Below, piece after piece: positions 22,854 to 31,737 of a DNA stretch of 36,725 bases (positions are counted from its first letter, which is position 1; the number at the start of each line of letters is the position of its first letter). The notes beneath the pieces were generated by a model. That model ran no database searches and had not been told where the DNA came from. It saw nothing but the letters and a program-made list of their open reading frames with translations. A program made the translations under genes and the position numbers. This DNA is from Actinomycetota bacterium (lineage in GTDB: Bacteria; Actinomycetota; Nitriliruptoria; Nitriliruptorales; Nitriliruptoraceae), in NCBI GenBank assembly GCA_019347575.1, contig JAHWKY010000040.1:1-36725 (forward strand), read 5' to 3'.

Positions 22854-25285
22854 CTGTCGGGACGGTCACCCTTACGATCGACGACCGCGAGATCACCGTG
22901 CCCAAGGGCACCCTGGTGATCCGGGCCGCCGAACAGCTCGGCATCATCATCCCGAGGTTCTGCGACCACCCCCTGCTCGATCCGCTCGGGGCGTGCCGCC
23001 AGTGCATCGTGGACGTCGAGGGCCAGCGCAAGCCGATGACGGCGTGCACGACCCAGGCCACGGACGGCATGGTCGTACGGACCCAGATGACGTCGGACGT
23101 CGCCGCCACCGCGCAGCGCGGGCAGCTCGAGTTCCTGCTCATCAACCATCCGCTCGACTGTCCCATGTGCGACAAGGGCGGCGAGTGCCCGCTGCAGGAC
23201 CAGGCGCTCCTGCACGGCCCCGGCGAGTCGCGCTTCGTCGACCAGAAGCGCAGGTACGCCAAGCCGGTCGCCGTGTCGGCACAGGTGCTGCTCGATCGGG
23301 AGCGCTGCGTGCTCTGCGCACGGTGCACGCGGTTCAGCAACGAGATCGCCGGCGATCCGTTCATCGAGCTGTTCGAGCGCGGCGCGCTCGAACAGGTCGC
23401 CATCTACGAGGACGAGCCCTACGTCAGCTACTTCTCCGGCAACGTCATCCAGATCTGTCCCGTCGGAGCGCTGACATCGGCTGCGTACCGCTTCCGTGCG
23501 CGGCCGTTCGACCTGCGCTCCTCGCCGAGCGTCTGCGGGCTGTGCTCCGCCGGATGCAACCTCACGGTGCAATCGCGACGCGGTGACATCCAGCGCCAGC
23601 TCGCGCGCACCAACATGGCCGTCAACGAGATGTGGAACTGCGACAAGGGCCGCTTCGGGTTCCGCCTCCTCGACTCCGACGCCCGGCTGCGGGAGCCGGC
23701 CATCCGCAAGGAGGGCGACCTCGTCGCGGTGTCGTGGTCCGAGGCGCTGACCGCCGTCGCGGATGCCGTGCGCCGTGCCGACGAGACCGGCCCCGGACGG
23801 GTCGCCGTTCTGACCGGCTCGCGCCTCGCTGACGAGGACGCCTACGCGGCGTCGAAGTACGTGCGCACCGTGCTCGGCACCGACGACGTCGACTTCCGCA
23901 CGACGCCGGCCGGTCCCGACGAGGACGCGGCCCTGGCGGCCGTTCTGAGCCGCCCCACCGCGACCTATGCGGAGGTCGAGGCCGCACCCGCGACGATCGT
24001 GGTCGGTCTCGACCCGGAGGAGGAGGTCCCGATCCTCCACCTGCGTCTCCGCAAGGCGTGGCGCACGCACCAGAGCAAGATCGTGCCCATCGGAGCGCGG
24101 TCCGGTTCGCTCACCCGCTACGCCTGGCGCGTCCTGCCGACCGCCCCGTCGGCCGAGCTCGGTGCCATGGCCGCGCTGGCGCGGGCCCTCGGCGTGGCCA
24201 ACCTCGCCGACGCGGCGGTGTCGGCCGGCTACAAGCACCCCCACCTCGACGATGTCGCAGCGGCCTTCCGTGAGGCCGGTCACGACGCAGTCATCCTCGT
24301 CGGTGAGCGTGGGGCGCGGTCTCCCGGGATCCTGGCCGCGGCCGTCCGACTGGCTGACCACCTCGGTTGCAAGCTGGCCTGGGTGCCCCGCAGGGCGGGT
24401 GCCCGCGGGGCGCTCGCGGCGGGACTCGCTCCCGGCTTCCTGCCCGGCGGACGGCGCTCGGACGACGAGGCGGACCGTACTGCCGTGTCGCACGTGTGGG
24501 GAGCGCTGCCCGAGGCACCGGGCCGCGGACTCCAGCCGATCCTCGAGGCTGCCGCTGCCGGTGACATCGACGTCCTCCACCTCATCGGCATCGATCTCGT
24601 CCGCGATAGCGGTGATCCCGACCTCGTGCGGCGCGCCCTCGATCGGGTGGCGACGGTCGTGGTCCAGGACCTGGCGACGAACGCGACCACCCCGGCCGCG
24701 GACATCCTGCTGCCGGTCACGGCGACCCAGGAGCGGGCGGGCACGTTCACCAACTGGGAGGGGCGCAGCCAGCAGTTCCGGGCCGTCATCGACGGACCGT
24801 CACTGTGCCAGGGCGACTGGGAGGTGCTGGTGCAGCTCGCCGCCGTCCAGGGGCGCGACCTCGGCTTCCACGACCTCGACGGACTCCGCGCTGAACAGCA
24901 CCGACTCGGGGTGCGGTCGGGCGATCCGCGTCCGGTCCCGGACCCTGTGTCGCCCGCCGGTGACGGGGCGCCCGCCGAGGGCTTCGTCGTGCTGAGCTAC
25001 CCGACGCTGCTCGACCGCGGCACGATGCTGACCGGCGCGACCGATCTTCTCGCGGCCGCCCCCCCGGCGACGATCGGACTCAACCCCGAGGACGCGCAGC
25101 GACTCGACATCGAAGCCGGGACGCTCGTCACGGTGTCTTCGGGTGAGGAGAGCGTGACCCTGGCGGCCGTGCTCGAGCCGGGGCTCATGCCGGGTGTGGT
25201 GTTCGTGCCTGCGAACAGCGCGGAGACGTCGGGGCGTGCGCTGGCCTCCCCCGCGCAGGTCGCGCCAGCGGAGGTGCCCGCGTGA
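22850..25285 (+). CDS. nuoG: NADH-quinone oxidoreductase subunit G (first complex I)
   Basis: An 811-residue peripheral-arm subunit. Residues 1-75 form the [2Fe-2S] domain N1b with Cys38, Cys49, Cys52 and Cys66. The His-x3-Cys-x2-Cys-x5-Cys motif of N5 (HPLDCPMCDKGGEC) and the N4 ligands (CVLCARC and ICPVGAL) follow. A further Cys set, CGLCSAGCNL with CDKGRFGF, matches the extra N7 cluster known in some bacterial enzymes. The remainder is a molybdopterin-oxidoreductase-like domain without its cofactor. ATG 22850 overlaps the nuoF stop and gives the normal N-terminus; longer in-frame extension lies within nuoF. The gene is coupled to nuoH by a 4-base overlap. Confidence 0.95.
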   Translation: MTVGTVTLTIDDREITVPKGTLVIRAAEQLGIIIPRFCDHPLLDPLGACRQCIVDVEGQRKPMTACTTQATDGMVVRTQMTSDVAATAQRGQLEFLLINHPLDCPMCDKGGECPLQDQALLHGPGESRFVDQKRRYAKPVAVSAQVLLDRERCVLCARCTRFSNEIAGDPFIELFERGALEQVAIYEDEPYVSYFSGNVIQICPVGALTSAAYRFRARPFDLRSSPSVCGLCSAGCNLTVQSRRGDIQRQLARTNMAVNEMWNCDKGRFGFRLLDSDARLREPAIRKEGDLVAVSWSEALTAVADAVRRADETGPGRVAVLTGSRLADEDAYAASKYVRTVLGTDDVDFRTTPAGPDEDAALAAVLSRPTATYAEVEAAPATIVVGLDPEEEVPILHLRLRKAWRTHQSKIVPIGARSGSLTRYAWRVLPTAPSAELGAMAALARALGVANLADAAVSAGYKHPHLDDVAAAFREAGHDAVILVGERGARSPGILAAAVRLADHLGCKLAWVPRRAGARGALAAGLAPGFLPGGRRSDDEADRTAVSHVWGALPEAPGRGLQPILEAAAAGDIDVLHLIGIDLVRDSGDPDLVRRALDRVATVVVQDLATNATTPAADILLPVTATQERAGTFTNWEGRSQQFRAVIDGPSLCQGDWEVLVQLAAVQGRDLGFHDLDGLRAEQHRLGVRSGDPRPVPDPVSPAGDGAPAEGFVVLSYPTLLDRGTMLTGATDLLAAAPPATIGLNPEDAQRLDIEAGTLVTVSSGEESVTLAAVLEPGLMPGVVFVPANSAETSGRALASPAQVAPAEVPA

Positions 25286-26481
25286 GCTTGCCGATCTGGG
25301 TGCACGTGTTCCGAGTCGTCGTCGGCTTCGCGCTGTTCCTGGTGTCGACCGCACTGCTCATCTGGGCCGAGCGTCGTGTCGTCGCACGTATGCAGTCGCG
25401 CATCGGCCCCAACCGCGTCGGACCGTTCGGGATCATGCAGACCCTCGTCGACGGGGTGAAGTTGTTCTTCAAGGAGGACGTCACCCCCTCGATGGTCGAC
25501 CGACCCATCTACGTGCTGGCACCGCTGCTGTCGGTCGTCGTCGCGTTCCTGTCGTTCGCGATCATCCCCTACGGGGGAGAGGTATCGCTGTTCGGTGAGA
25601 CGTTCGCGCTGCAGATCGCGGACCTCAACGTCGGGCTGCTGTGGTTCCTCGCGATGGGGTCGATCAACGTCTACTCGGTCGTCCTCGCGGGCTGGTCGTC
25701 GCGTTCGCCCTACCCCCTGCTCGGCGGTGTGCGCTCGAGTGCCCAGATGGTCAGCTACGAGATCGCCCAGGGTCTGGCCGTGGCGAGCGTGTTCGTCTAC
25801 GCCGGGACCCTCACGGTCTCCGAGATCGTCGCCATCCAGGCCAACGAACCTGGCCTCATCGCTGGCGTTCCGAACTGGTTCGTCATCCCGCTGTTCCCGG
25901 CCTTCCTGATCTTCGCGGTCGCGATGGTCGCCGAGACCCAGCGGCCGCCGTTCGACCTGCCCGAAGCCGAGGAAGAGCTCGTCGCCGGGTTCCACACCGA
26001 GTACGGCGGGCTCCGCTTCGCGATGTTCTTCCTCGCCGAGTTCATGAACGTGATCACGGTCTCGGCGATCCTGGTCACGATGTTCTTCGGCGGACCCGCC
26101 GGTCCCAACCCGCTCGACGGCACACCCGCCCTCGCGTGGATCCTTCCGGTCGTGTGGTTCCTCGCGAAGACCTGGGCGGTCGTGTTCGTGTTCATCCTGC
26201 TCCGGGCGGCACTGCCACGGTTCAAGTACGACCGGCTCATGGACATCGGCTGGAAGTGGCTGCTGCCGCTAGGGCTGGTCTGGGTGCTCGCGACCGCGTT
26301 CATGGTCCTGGTCAACGAGCAGCTCTCCGACGACGCGCGCTTCGCCATCGCCGGCGGTGGCATCGCCGCGGCCGTGATCCTCTACCTGGTGGCGCCGCTG
26401 TTCACGAGCGCTCCGATCACGACCGACACCACGCCACCGAGCGAGGAGTTCGGCGACGAACTCGAGGAGGTCTCCACCTGA
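25282..26481 (+). CDS. nuoH: NADH-quinone oxidoreductase subunit H (first complex I)
   Basis: A 399-residue membrane subunit with about eight to nine helices that joins the two arms and lines the quinone chamber. Conserved loops are [20 protein letters not shown] plus KLFFKED after helix 1, [15 protein letters not shown], and the [20 protein letters not shown] loop with the acidic E-channel residues, followed by [20 protein letters not shown] 25282 overlaps the nuoG stop by 4 bases. An acidic tail of about 25 residues ([20 protein letters not shown]) extends beyond the last helix. Confidence 0.95.
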   Translation: MSLPIWVHVFRVVVGFALFLVSTALLIWAERRVVARMQSRIGPNRVGPFGIMQTLVDGVKLFFKEDVTPSMVDRPIYVLAPLLSVVVAFLSFAIIPYGGEVSLFGETFALQIADLNVGLLWFLAMGSINVYSVVLAGWSSRSPYPLLGGVRSSAQMVSYEIAQGLAVASVFVYAGTLTVSEIVAIQANEPGLIAGVPNWFVIPLFPAFLIFAVAMVAETQRPPFDLPEAEEELVAGFHTEYGGLRFAMFFLAEFMNVITVSAILVTMFFGGPAGPNPLDGTPALAWILPVVWFLAKTWAVVFVFILLRAALPRFKYDRLMDIGWKWLLPLGLVWVLATAFMVLVNEQLSDDARFAIAGGGIAAAVILYLVAPLFTSAPITTDTTPPSEEFGDELEEVST

Positions 26482-27233
26482 TGCCTACGGTCGTCAGCTC
26501 ACTGATCGCGCTCGTCGCCGTCGCCGCACTGCTGTGGCTGTTCCTCAGCCGCACCGTCCTCGGGCGCGGGCTCAGCGTGCCCCTGCGGACCATGTTCACC
26601 CGCCCCGTCACGACCCAGTACCCCGAGGTCAAGCGTGAGCCGCAGCCGCGCTACCACGGCCGCCACCAGCTCAACCGCTACTCCGACGGCCTCGAGAAGT
26701 GCATCGGCTGCGAGCTGTGCGCGTGGGCGTGCCCCGCGGACGCCATCTACGTGCAGGGAGCGGACAACACCGCCGAGAAGCGCTACTCGCCGGGTGAGCG
26801 GTACGCCATCGACTACCAGATCAACTACAACCGCTGCATATTCTGCGGCCTGTGCATCGAGGCCTGTCCGACGCGTGCGCTCACCATGCTGCACGACTAC
26901 GAGATCGCGAGCGACTCACGCCTCGAGCTCATCTACACCAAGGACCGCTTGCTGGCGCCTCTCGCCGACGGCACCGACCCGCCGCCCCACCGTGACCGCG
27001 ACGTGCGCGAGCGCGGGATCAACTACTACGGCGGCCTGGCGACGACGCCGCCCAACCTCCACGGTGGGGAGTTCGCGCCGGCGACCGCCGCCCCCTCGTC
27101 GCGCGCTGGCGATGTCGTCCCGGCCGGACCGTGGGGTGGCGGGGGCGACCGCGCGGACCACGGCGAGCTGCCGGAACCGGGGACGCATCCGCCGGATGCG
27201 GCCACCGTCGGCGAGCCCGACGAGGACCGGTGA
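26481..27233 (+). CDS. nuoI: NADH-quinone oxidoreductase subunit I (first complex I)
   Basis: A 250-residue ferredoxin-like subunit with two [4Fe-4S] clusters, N6a and N6b. Motifs are Cys74-x2-Cys77-x2-Cys80-x3-Cys84 ([11 protein letters not shown]) and Cys119-x2-Cys122-x2-Cys125-x3-Cys129 ([11 protein letters not shown]). An N-terminal hydrophobic stretch (residues 5-22) may sit at the membrane. The core ends near residue 180; about 65 Pro/Gly/Ala-rich residues follow, longer than in E. coli and probably disordered. ATG 26481 shares its A with the nuoH stop TGA, and its stop shares the last base with the nuoJ ATG. Confidence 0.94.
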   Translation: MPTVVSSLIALVAVAALLWLFLSRTVLGRGLSVPLRTMFTRPVTTQYPEVKREPQPRYHGRHQLNRYSDGLEKCIGCELCAWACPADAIYVQGADNTAEKRYSPGERYAIDYQINYNRCIFCGLCIEACPTRALTMLHDYEIASDSRLELIYTKDRLLAPLADGTDPPPHRDRDVRERGINYYGGLATTPPNLHGGEFAPATAAPSSRAGDVVPAGPWGGGGDRADHGELPEPGTHPPDAATVGEPDEDR

Positions 27234-27970
27234 TGGATCTGCTCGTACTCGCTCAGGACGTCGGCCAGGACGTCGTCGAGGTCGCGGGGCAGGACCGGAT
27301 GGCCGAGACCATCCTGTTCTGGGTCCTCGCAGTCATCGGTATGGGCTCCGGCATCGGCATGGTCGTCATGCGCAACATCGTCCACGGTGCGCTGCTGCTG
27401 GTCCTGAACTTCCTCGCGATCGCGGGTCTGTTCCTCGTGCTCCAGTCCGGCTTCCTATCGATCGTGCAGGTGATCGTCTACGCCGGGGCGATCATGGTCC
27501 TGTTCCTGTTCGTGATCATGCTCCTCGGTGTCGACCGTGACGATGCGCTCATCGACACCACGCGCCTGCACCGGGTCGGGGCCGTCTTGGTCGGCCTCGC
27601 GGTCGTCGGGGCGCTCGTGTTCAGCCTGGTGGGCACATTCACGTCGGCGGGCTCCCGGTGTGGCGACCAGGTGGACACCGAGGTGCTGGATCAGCGCACC
27701 GACGCCATCCGGTGCGAGGGACTCGACCGCGCGTTGGCCGAGCAGGACGGCAGCGTGGCCGTCCTCGCGAACCGCCTGTTCGGCCGTTACACCTTCCCCT
27801 TCGAGGCGTCCGCTCTGCTGCTGACGGTCGCGACGATCGGGGCGATCGTCCTCGGCCGCCGCCACGATGACCCCGAGGACCTGATGGGGGACGGTGTGAT
27901 CGATCCTCCGCTCCCCGATCGCGAGACCGAGTCCGCCTCGGCGGTCGACGACGAGCCGGGGGTCGACTGA
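27233..27970 (+). CDS. nuoJ: NADH-quinone oxidoreductase subunit J (first complex I)
   Basis: A 245-residue membrane subunit with five predicted helices. The key third helix is clear (SIVQVIVYAGAIMVLFLFVI), the region that bends during turnover. The soluble loop between helices 4 and 5 is long and has two Cys residues (SRCGDQVDTE and AIRCEGLD), which may form a disulfide if exposed; that is inference. ATG 27233 overlaps the nuoI stop by one base; a later ATG at 27299 is possible but would remove a plausible N-terminal lead. An acidic tail ends the protein. Confidence 0.93.
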   Translation: MDLLVLAQDVGQDVVEVAGQDRMAETILFWVLAVIGMGSGIGMVVMRNIVHGALLLVLNFLAIAGLFLVLQSGFLSIVQVIVYAGAIMVLFLFVIMLLGVDRDDALIDTTRLHRVGAVLVGLAVVGALVFSLVGTFTSAGSRCGDQVDTEVLDQRTDAIRCEGLDRALAEQDGSVAVLANRLFGRYTFPFEASALLLTVATIGAIVLGRRHDDPEDLMGDGVIDPPLPDRETESASAVDDEPGVD

Positions 27971-28269
27971 TGCCCATCGGCTACTACTACGCGATCGCCG
28001 CGATCATGTTCTGCACGGGGCTGGTCGGGGTCCTCCTGCGGCGCAACGCCATCGTGCTGTTCATGTGCGTCGAGCTGATGCTCAACTCGGTGAACCTGAC
28101 GCTCGCCGCGGCCGCGCGTCAGTGGGGCAGCGCCGACGGTCAGGTCTTCGTGTTCTTCGTCATCGTCGTCGCTGCCGCCGAGGTCGTGGTCGGACTCGGG
28201 TTGATCGTCAACATCTTCTTCCGGCGCGGCACCCTCGACGTCGATGCACCGCGACTGTTGAGGGGCTGA
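27970..28269 (+). CDS. nuoK: NADH-quinone oxidoreductase subunit K (first complex I)
   Basis: A 99-residue membrane subunit, the standard length, with three helices. The two buried glutamates needed for proton transfer are visible: Glu35 (FMCVELMLNSVNL) and Glu71 (AAAEVVVGLG). It is homologous to MrpC antiporter subunits. ATG 27970 shares its A with the nuoJ stop, and nuoL follows after 3 bases. Confidence 0.95.
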   Translation: MPIGYYYAIAAIMFCTGLVGVLLRRNAIVLFMCVELMLNSVNLTLAAAARQWGSADGQVFVFFVIVVAAAEVVVGLGLIVNIFFRRGTLDVDAPRLLRG

Positions 28270-28272
28270 GCG

Positions 28273-30222
28273 ATGACGTCCGTGCTGCTCGCCACCGAGG
28301 CGTCCGACGCGGGGTTCACCGCCGTCGAGGCCAGCGGTGCGGCGGCCGTCGCGTGGCTGATCCCCCTCCTGCCCCTGATCGGCTTCGTCATCCTCGTGTT
28401 CAACCCGCGGCGCGTACGGGAGCCCACCGCGGGGTACGTCGCGACCGCGGCCGCGGGGCTGAGCTTCGCCGTATCCGTGTTGGTGTTCGTCCAGCTGCTC
28501 GGTCAGGACGCCGAGCAGCGCACGATCATCACCGAGCTGTTCACGTGGTTCGACGTCGGTGGCTTCCACGTCGATGTCGCCTTGCTGCTCGACCCGCTGT
28601 CGGCGGTGATGCTCCTCGTGATCACGGGTGTCGGCTCGCTGATCCACCTCTATTCGATCGGCTACATGCACGGCGACGAGCGGTTCACCACCTACTTCGC
28701 GTACCTGAACCTGTTCCTGTTCTCCATGCTCGTCCTGGTCCTCGGCAGTGACCTGCTCGTGCTGTTCGTTGGCTGGGAGCTCGTCGGTCTGTGCAGCTAC
28801 CTGCTCATCGGGTTCTGGTTCGAACGCTCGGAGTACGCCAGCGCCGCGAAGAAGGCGTTCATCGTCAACCGTGTCGGCGACGTGTCGTTCATGATCGGGA
28901 TGTTCCTGATCTTCAACACGTTCGGGACCCTGGCCTTCGCCGGCGTGCTGCCTGAGGCGGGCGCGATCGCCGGGACCGCCACCGCGACCGCGATCGGGCT
29001 GCTGCTGCTGGGAGGCGCAACCGGCAAGTCGGCGCAGATCCCCCTGTACGTCTGGCTCCCCGATGCCATGGCGGGTCCGACCCCGGTGTCGGCCCTGATC
29101 CACGCCGCGACGATGGTCACCGCCGGGGTCTACATGATCGCTCGGATGTCGGCGATCTACCTCGGCTCCACTACGGCGCTCGATGTGGTCGCGTGGATCG
29201 GCGTGGCAACCGCGCTGCTGGCAGCGCTCATCGCGGTTCGGCAGGACGACATCAAGAAGATCCTGGCCTACTCGACCGTCAGCCAGCTCGGCTTCATGTT
29301 CATCGGGGTCGGCGTCGGGGCGTTCGCCATCGGCATCTTCCACCTCGTGACGCACGCCTTCTTCAAGGCGCTGCTCTTCCTCGCCGCCGGGTCGGTGATG
29401 CACGCCCTCGCCAACGAGCAGGACGTATGGCGGATGGGTGGGCTGCGCAAGCACATGCCCATCACGTTCGCCACCTCGGCGATCGCCTGGGCGGCCATCA
29501 GCGGCATCCCACCCTTCGCCGGGTTCTGGTCGAAGGACCAGATCCTCACCGAGGCCTACGAGACCGGGCACGAGGCGATATGGGCCCTCGGTGTCGCAGC
29601 CGCCATCCTCACCGCCTTCTACATGACCCGCTGGCTCATCCTCGTCTTCTTCGGCCAGGAACGGTTCGGTCGCGACCTGCATCCCCACGAATCGCCCTCG
29701 ACCATGACCGTGCCGCTCATCGTCCTCGCCGTCCTCTCCGCGGTCGGTGGCGTCGCGTTGAACCCCACCCTCCAGGGCCCGTTGGCCCGCTGGCTCGAGA
29801 CGGCTGTCGGCGCGTTCCACCCCGAGGAGGGCATGGACCTGCTCTTCGGCCTGAGCGAGCCGATCCTGATCGCGCTGTCCGTGGTCGCGGCGGCGATCGG
29901 GATCGGTGCCGCGTACCTGCTGTACTTCCGGGACGGGCCGGAACGCTTGACGGGACCGGTGGCGCGTGTGCTCGAGCAGCGGTTCTACGTGGACCAGTTC
30001 TACGAGCTGATCTTCGTCAAGGGCGGGGGGTTGCTCAGCCGCGGCGTGGCCTTCGTGGACCGCTGGGTGATCGACGGTGCCGTCAACGGCGCCGCGACCG
30101 CCACACGGTGGTCGGCCGGGGTCACCCGGCGGGTCCAGTCCGGGCTGGTGCGGGCGTACGTCGGACTGCTCGCCCTCGGGACGGTCGCCGTCCTCGCCGT
30201 CTTCCTCGTGCGGGCGGGGTGA
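28273..30222 (+). CDS. nuoL: NADH-quinone oxidoreductase subunit L (first complex I)
   Basis: A 649-residue antiporter-like proton-pumping subunit with about 14 to 16 helices plus the lateral helix. The conserved TM5 glutamate is Glu169 (FVGWELVGLCSYLLIGFW). Other landmarks are GKSAQIPLYVWLPDAMAGPT with the TM7 Lys, AATMVTAGVYMIARM, and DIKKILAYSTVSQLGFMF with the Lys of the broken helix. ISGIPPFAGFWSKDQIL follows. The C-terminal part includes the long amphipathic helix region and a final TM anchor. ATG 28273 follows nuoK by 3 bases. Confidence 0.95.
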   Translation: MTSVLLATEASDAGFTAVEASGAAAVAWLIPLLPLIGFVILVFNPRRVREPTAGYVATAAAGLSFAVSVLVFVQLLGQDAEQRTIITELFTWFDVGGFHVDVALLLDPLSAVMLLVITGVGSLIHLYSIGYMHGDERFTTYFAYLNLFLFSMLVLVLGSDLLVLFVGWELVGLCSYLLIGFWFERSEYASAAKKAFIVNRVGDVSFMIGMFLIFNTFGTLAFAGVLPEAGAIAGTATATAIGLLLLGGATGKSAQIPLYVWLPDAMAGPTPVSALIHAATMVTAGVYMIARMSAIYLGSTTALDVVAWIGVATALLAALIAVRQDDIKKILAYSTVSQLGFMFIGVGVGAFAIGIFHLVTHAFFKALLFLAAGSVMHALANEQDVWRMGGLRKHMPITFATSAIAWAAISGIPPFAGFWSKDQILTEAYETGHEAIWALGVAAAILTAFYMTRWLILVFFGQERFGRDLHPHESPSTMTVPLIVLAVLSAVGGVALNPTLQGPLARWLETAVGAFHPEEGMDLLFGLSEPILIALSVVAAAIGIGAAYLLYFRDGPERLTGPVARVLEQRFYVDQFYELIFVKGGGLLSRGVAFVDRWVIDGAVNGAATATRWSAGVTRRVQSGLVRAYVGLLALGTVAVLAVFLVRAG

Positions 30223-30225
30223 CGG

Positions 30226-31734
30226 ATGGGGCTGCTGAGTCTGACCATGTTGCTGCCCCTGGCGGGGGCGGTCGCGCTCGCCTTCGTCGACGGGGAGGAT
30301 CGCCGGAACGTCCGCAACATCGCGCTGGGAGCCTCGCTGCTGACGTTCGTCGCGAGCCTCGTCGTCCTGGCGCGCTTCGACACCACCGACGCTGGCTTCC
30401 AGCTGCAGGAGCGGATCGACTGGCTCCCCGCGCTCGGGGCCAGCTACCACCTGGGGGTCGACGGGATCGCACTGGTGCTGATCCTCCTCACGAGCTTCTT
30501 CACTCCGGTCGTGATCGCCGCGCACTGGCAGCACACCGACCGGCTCCGCGGCTTCCTCGCCGCGTTCCTGGTGCTCGAGACCGCGGTCATCGGGGTCTTC
30601 CTGAGCCTCGACCTGCTGCTGTTCTACGTCTTCTGGGAGGTCATGCTCGTCCCGATGTACCTGCTCATCGGGATGTGGGGCTACGAGAACCGACGCTACG
30701 CAGCCATCAAGTTCTTCCTCTACACCCTGCTCGGTGGGCTGCTCATGCTCGTCGGGATCCTCGTCGTGTACGCGCAGGCCGGAGGCTCGTTCGCCTACGA
30801 CAGCGTCCTCGACGTCGCCCTCGATCCCGGGACGCAGCGGTGGTTGTTCTGGGCCTTCATGGCCTCCTTCGCGGTGAAGATCCCCCTCTTCCCGGTCCAC
30901 ACGTGGCTGCCGGACGCGCACACCGAGGCACCCACGGGCGGCTCGGTGATCCTCGCCGCGGTGCTCCTGAAGATGGGTGGCTTCGGGATGCTGCGCTACG
31001 CGCTCCCGCTCTTCCCTGACGCGACGCACGAAGCCGCGCCGTGGCTGCTGGCCTTGTCCGTGGTCGGGATCCTGTACGGCGCCGTCATGGCGCTGGTCCA
31101 GACCGACCTGAAGCGCCTGGTGGCCTACTCCTCGGTGTCGCACATGGGCTTCGTCGTGCTCGGGATCTTCGCGCTCACCACGACGGCCACGTCCGCCGGG
31201 GTCGTGCAGATGATCAACCACGGCCTGTCGACCGGCGCGCTGTTCCTGCTGGTGGGCTTCCTCTACGAACGGCGCCACACCCGCCAGATCGCAGCGTTCG
31301 GCGGCTTGGCCAAGCGGGTCCCGGTGTACGCGGGCCTGTTCCTCGTCGTGGCGCTGTCCTCGCTCGCCCTACCCGGCCTCAACGGCTTCGTCGGTGAGTT
31401 CCCCATCCTGCTCGGGACGTTCCAGGTCTCACGTTGGGCCGGTGTGCTGGCCTCGTTCGGTGCCGTGCTCGCCGCCCTGTACCTGTTGTGGGCCTACCAA
31501 CGCGTCTTCCACGGGCCCCTCGAAGGCGCCGACAACGAGAACACCACCGACCTCAAGCCGCGCGAGATCGCGATCCTGGCACCCATCCTCGCCTTGATCG
31601 TCGTCATCGGGATCTACCCCAAGCCCCTCTACGACACCGTGGGCCCGTCCGTCGAGCGGACCCTGTCGCAGGCCGGATCGGCGGAGGTGGCGGCCGCTGC
31701 CGTCGAAGTCGCACCGGCGACGGTGGAGGAGTAG
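30226..31734 (+). CDS. nuoM: NADH-quinone oxidoreductase subunit M (first complex I)
   Basis: A 502-residue antiporter-like proton-pumping subunit with 14 predicted helices. Glu138 in YVFWEVMLVPMYLLIGMWG is the conserved TM5 acid. KIPLFPVHTWLPDAHTEAPT carries the TM7 Lys, and DLKRLVAYSSVSHMGFVVLG the Lys/His region of TM8. ALPGLNGFVGEFPIL matches the NuoM family and separates it from NuoL and NuoN. ATG 30226 follows nuoL by 3 bases. The C-terminus ends in an Ala/Glu/Val-rich tail. Confidence 0.95.
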   Translation: MGLLSLTMLLPLAGAVALAFVDGEDRRNVRNIALGASLLTFVASLVVLARFDTTDAGFQLQERIDWLPALGASYHLGVDGIALVLILLTSFFTPVVIAAHWQHTDRLRGFLAAFLVLETAVIGVFLSLDLLLFYVFWEVMLVPMYLLIGMWGYENRRYAAIKFFLYTLLGGLLMLVGILVVYAQAGGSFAYDSVLDVALDPGTQRWLFWAFMASFAVKIPLFPVHTWLPDAHTEAPTGGSVILAAVLLKMGGFGMLRYALPLFPDATHEAAPWLLALSVVGILYGAVMALVQTDLKRLVAYSSVSHMGFVVLGIFALTTTATSAGVVQMINHGLSTGALFLLVGFLYERRHTRQIAAFGGLAKRVPVYAGLFLVVALSSLALPGLNGFVGEFPILLGTFQVSRWAGVLASFGAVLAALYLLWAYQRVFHGPLEGADNENTTDLKPREIAILAPILALIVVIGIYPKPLYDTVGPSVERTLSQAGSAEVAAAAVEVAPATVEE

Positions 31735-31737
31735 CCC

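Noticed and set aside
27787-31278. 1,163-residue minus-strand open frame
   Set aside because: It lies opposite nuoJ, K, L and M, is an Arg/Asp/Glu/His-rich shadow typical of GC-rich DNA, and matches no family.
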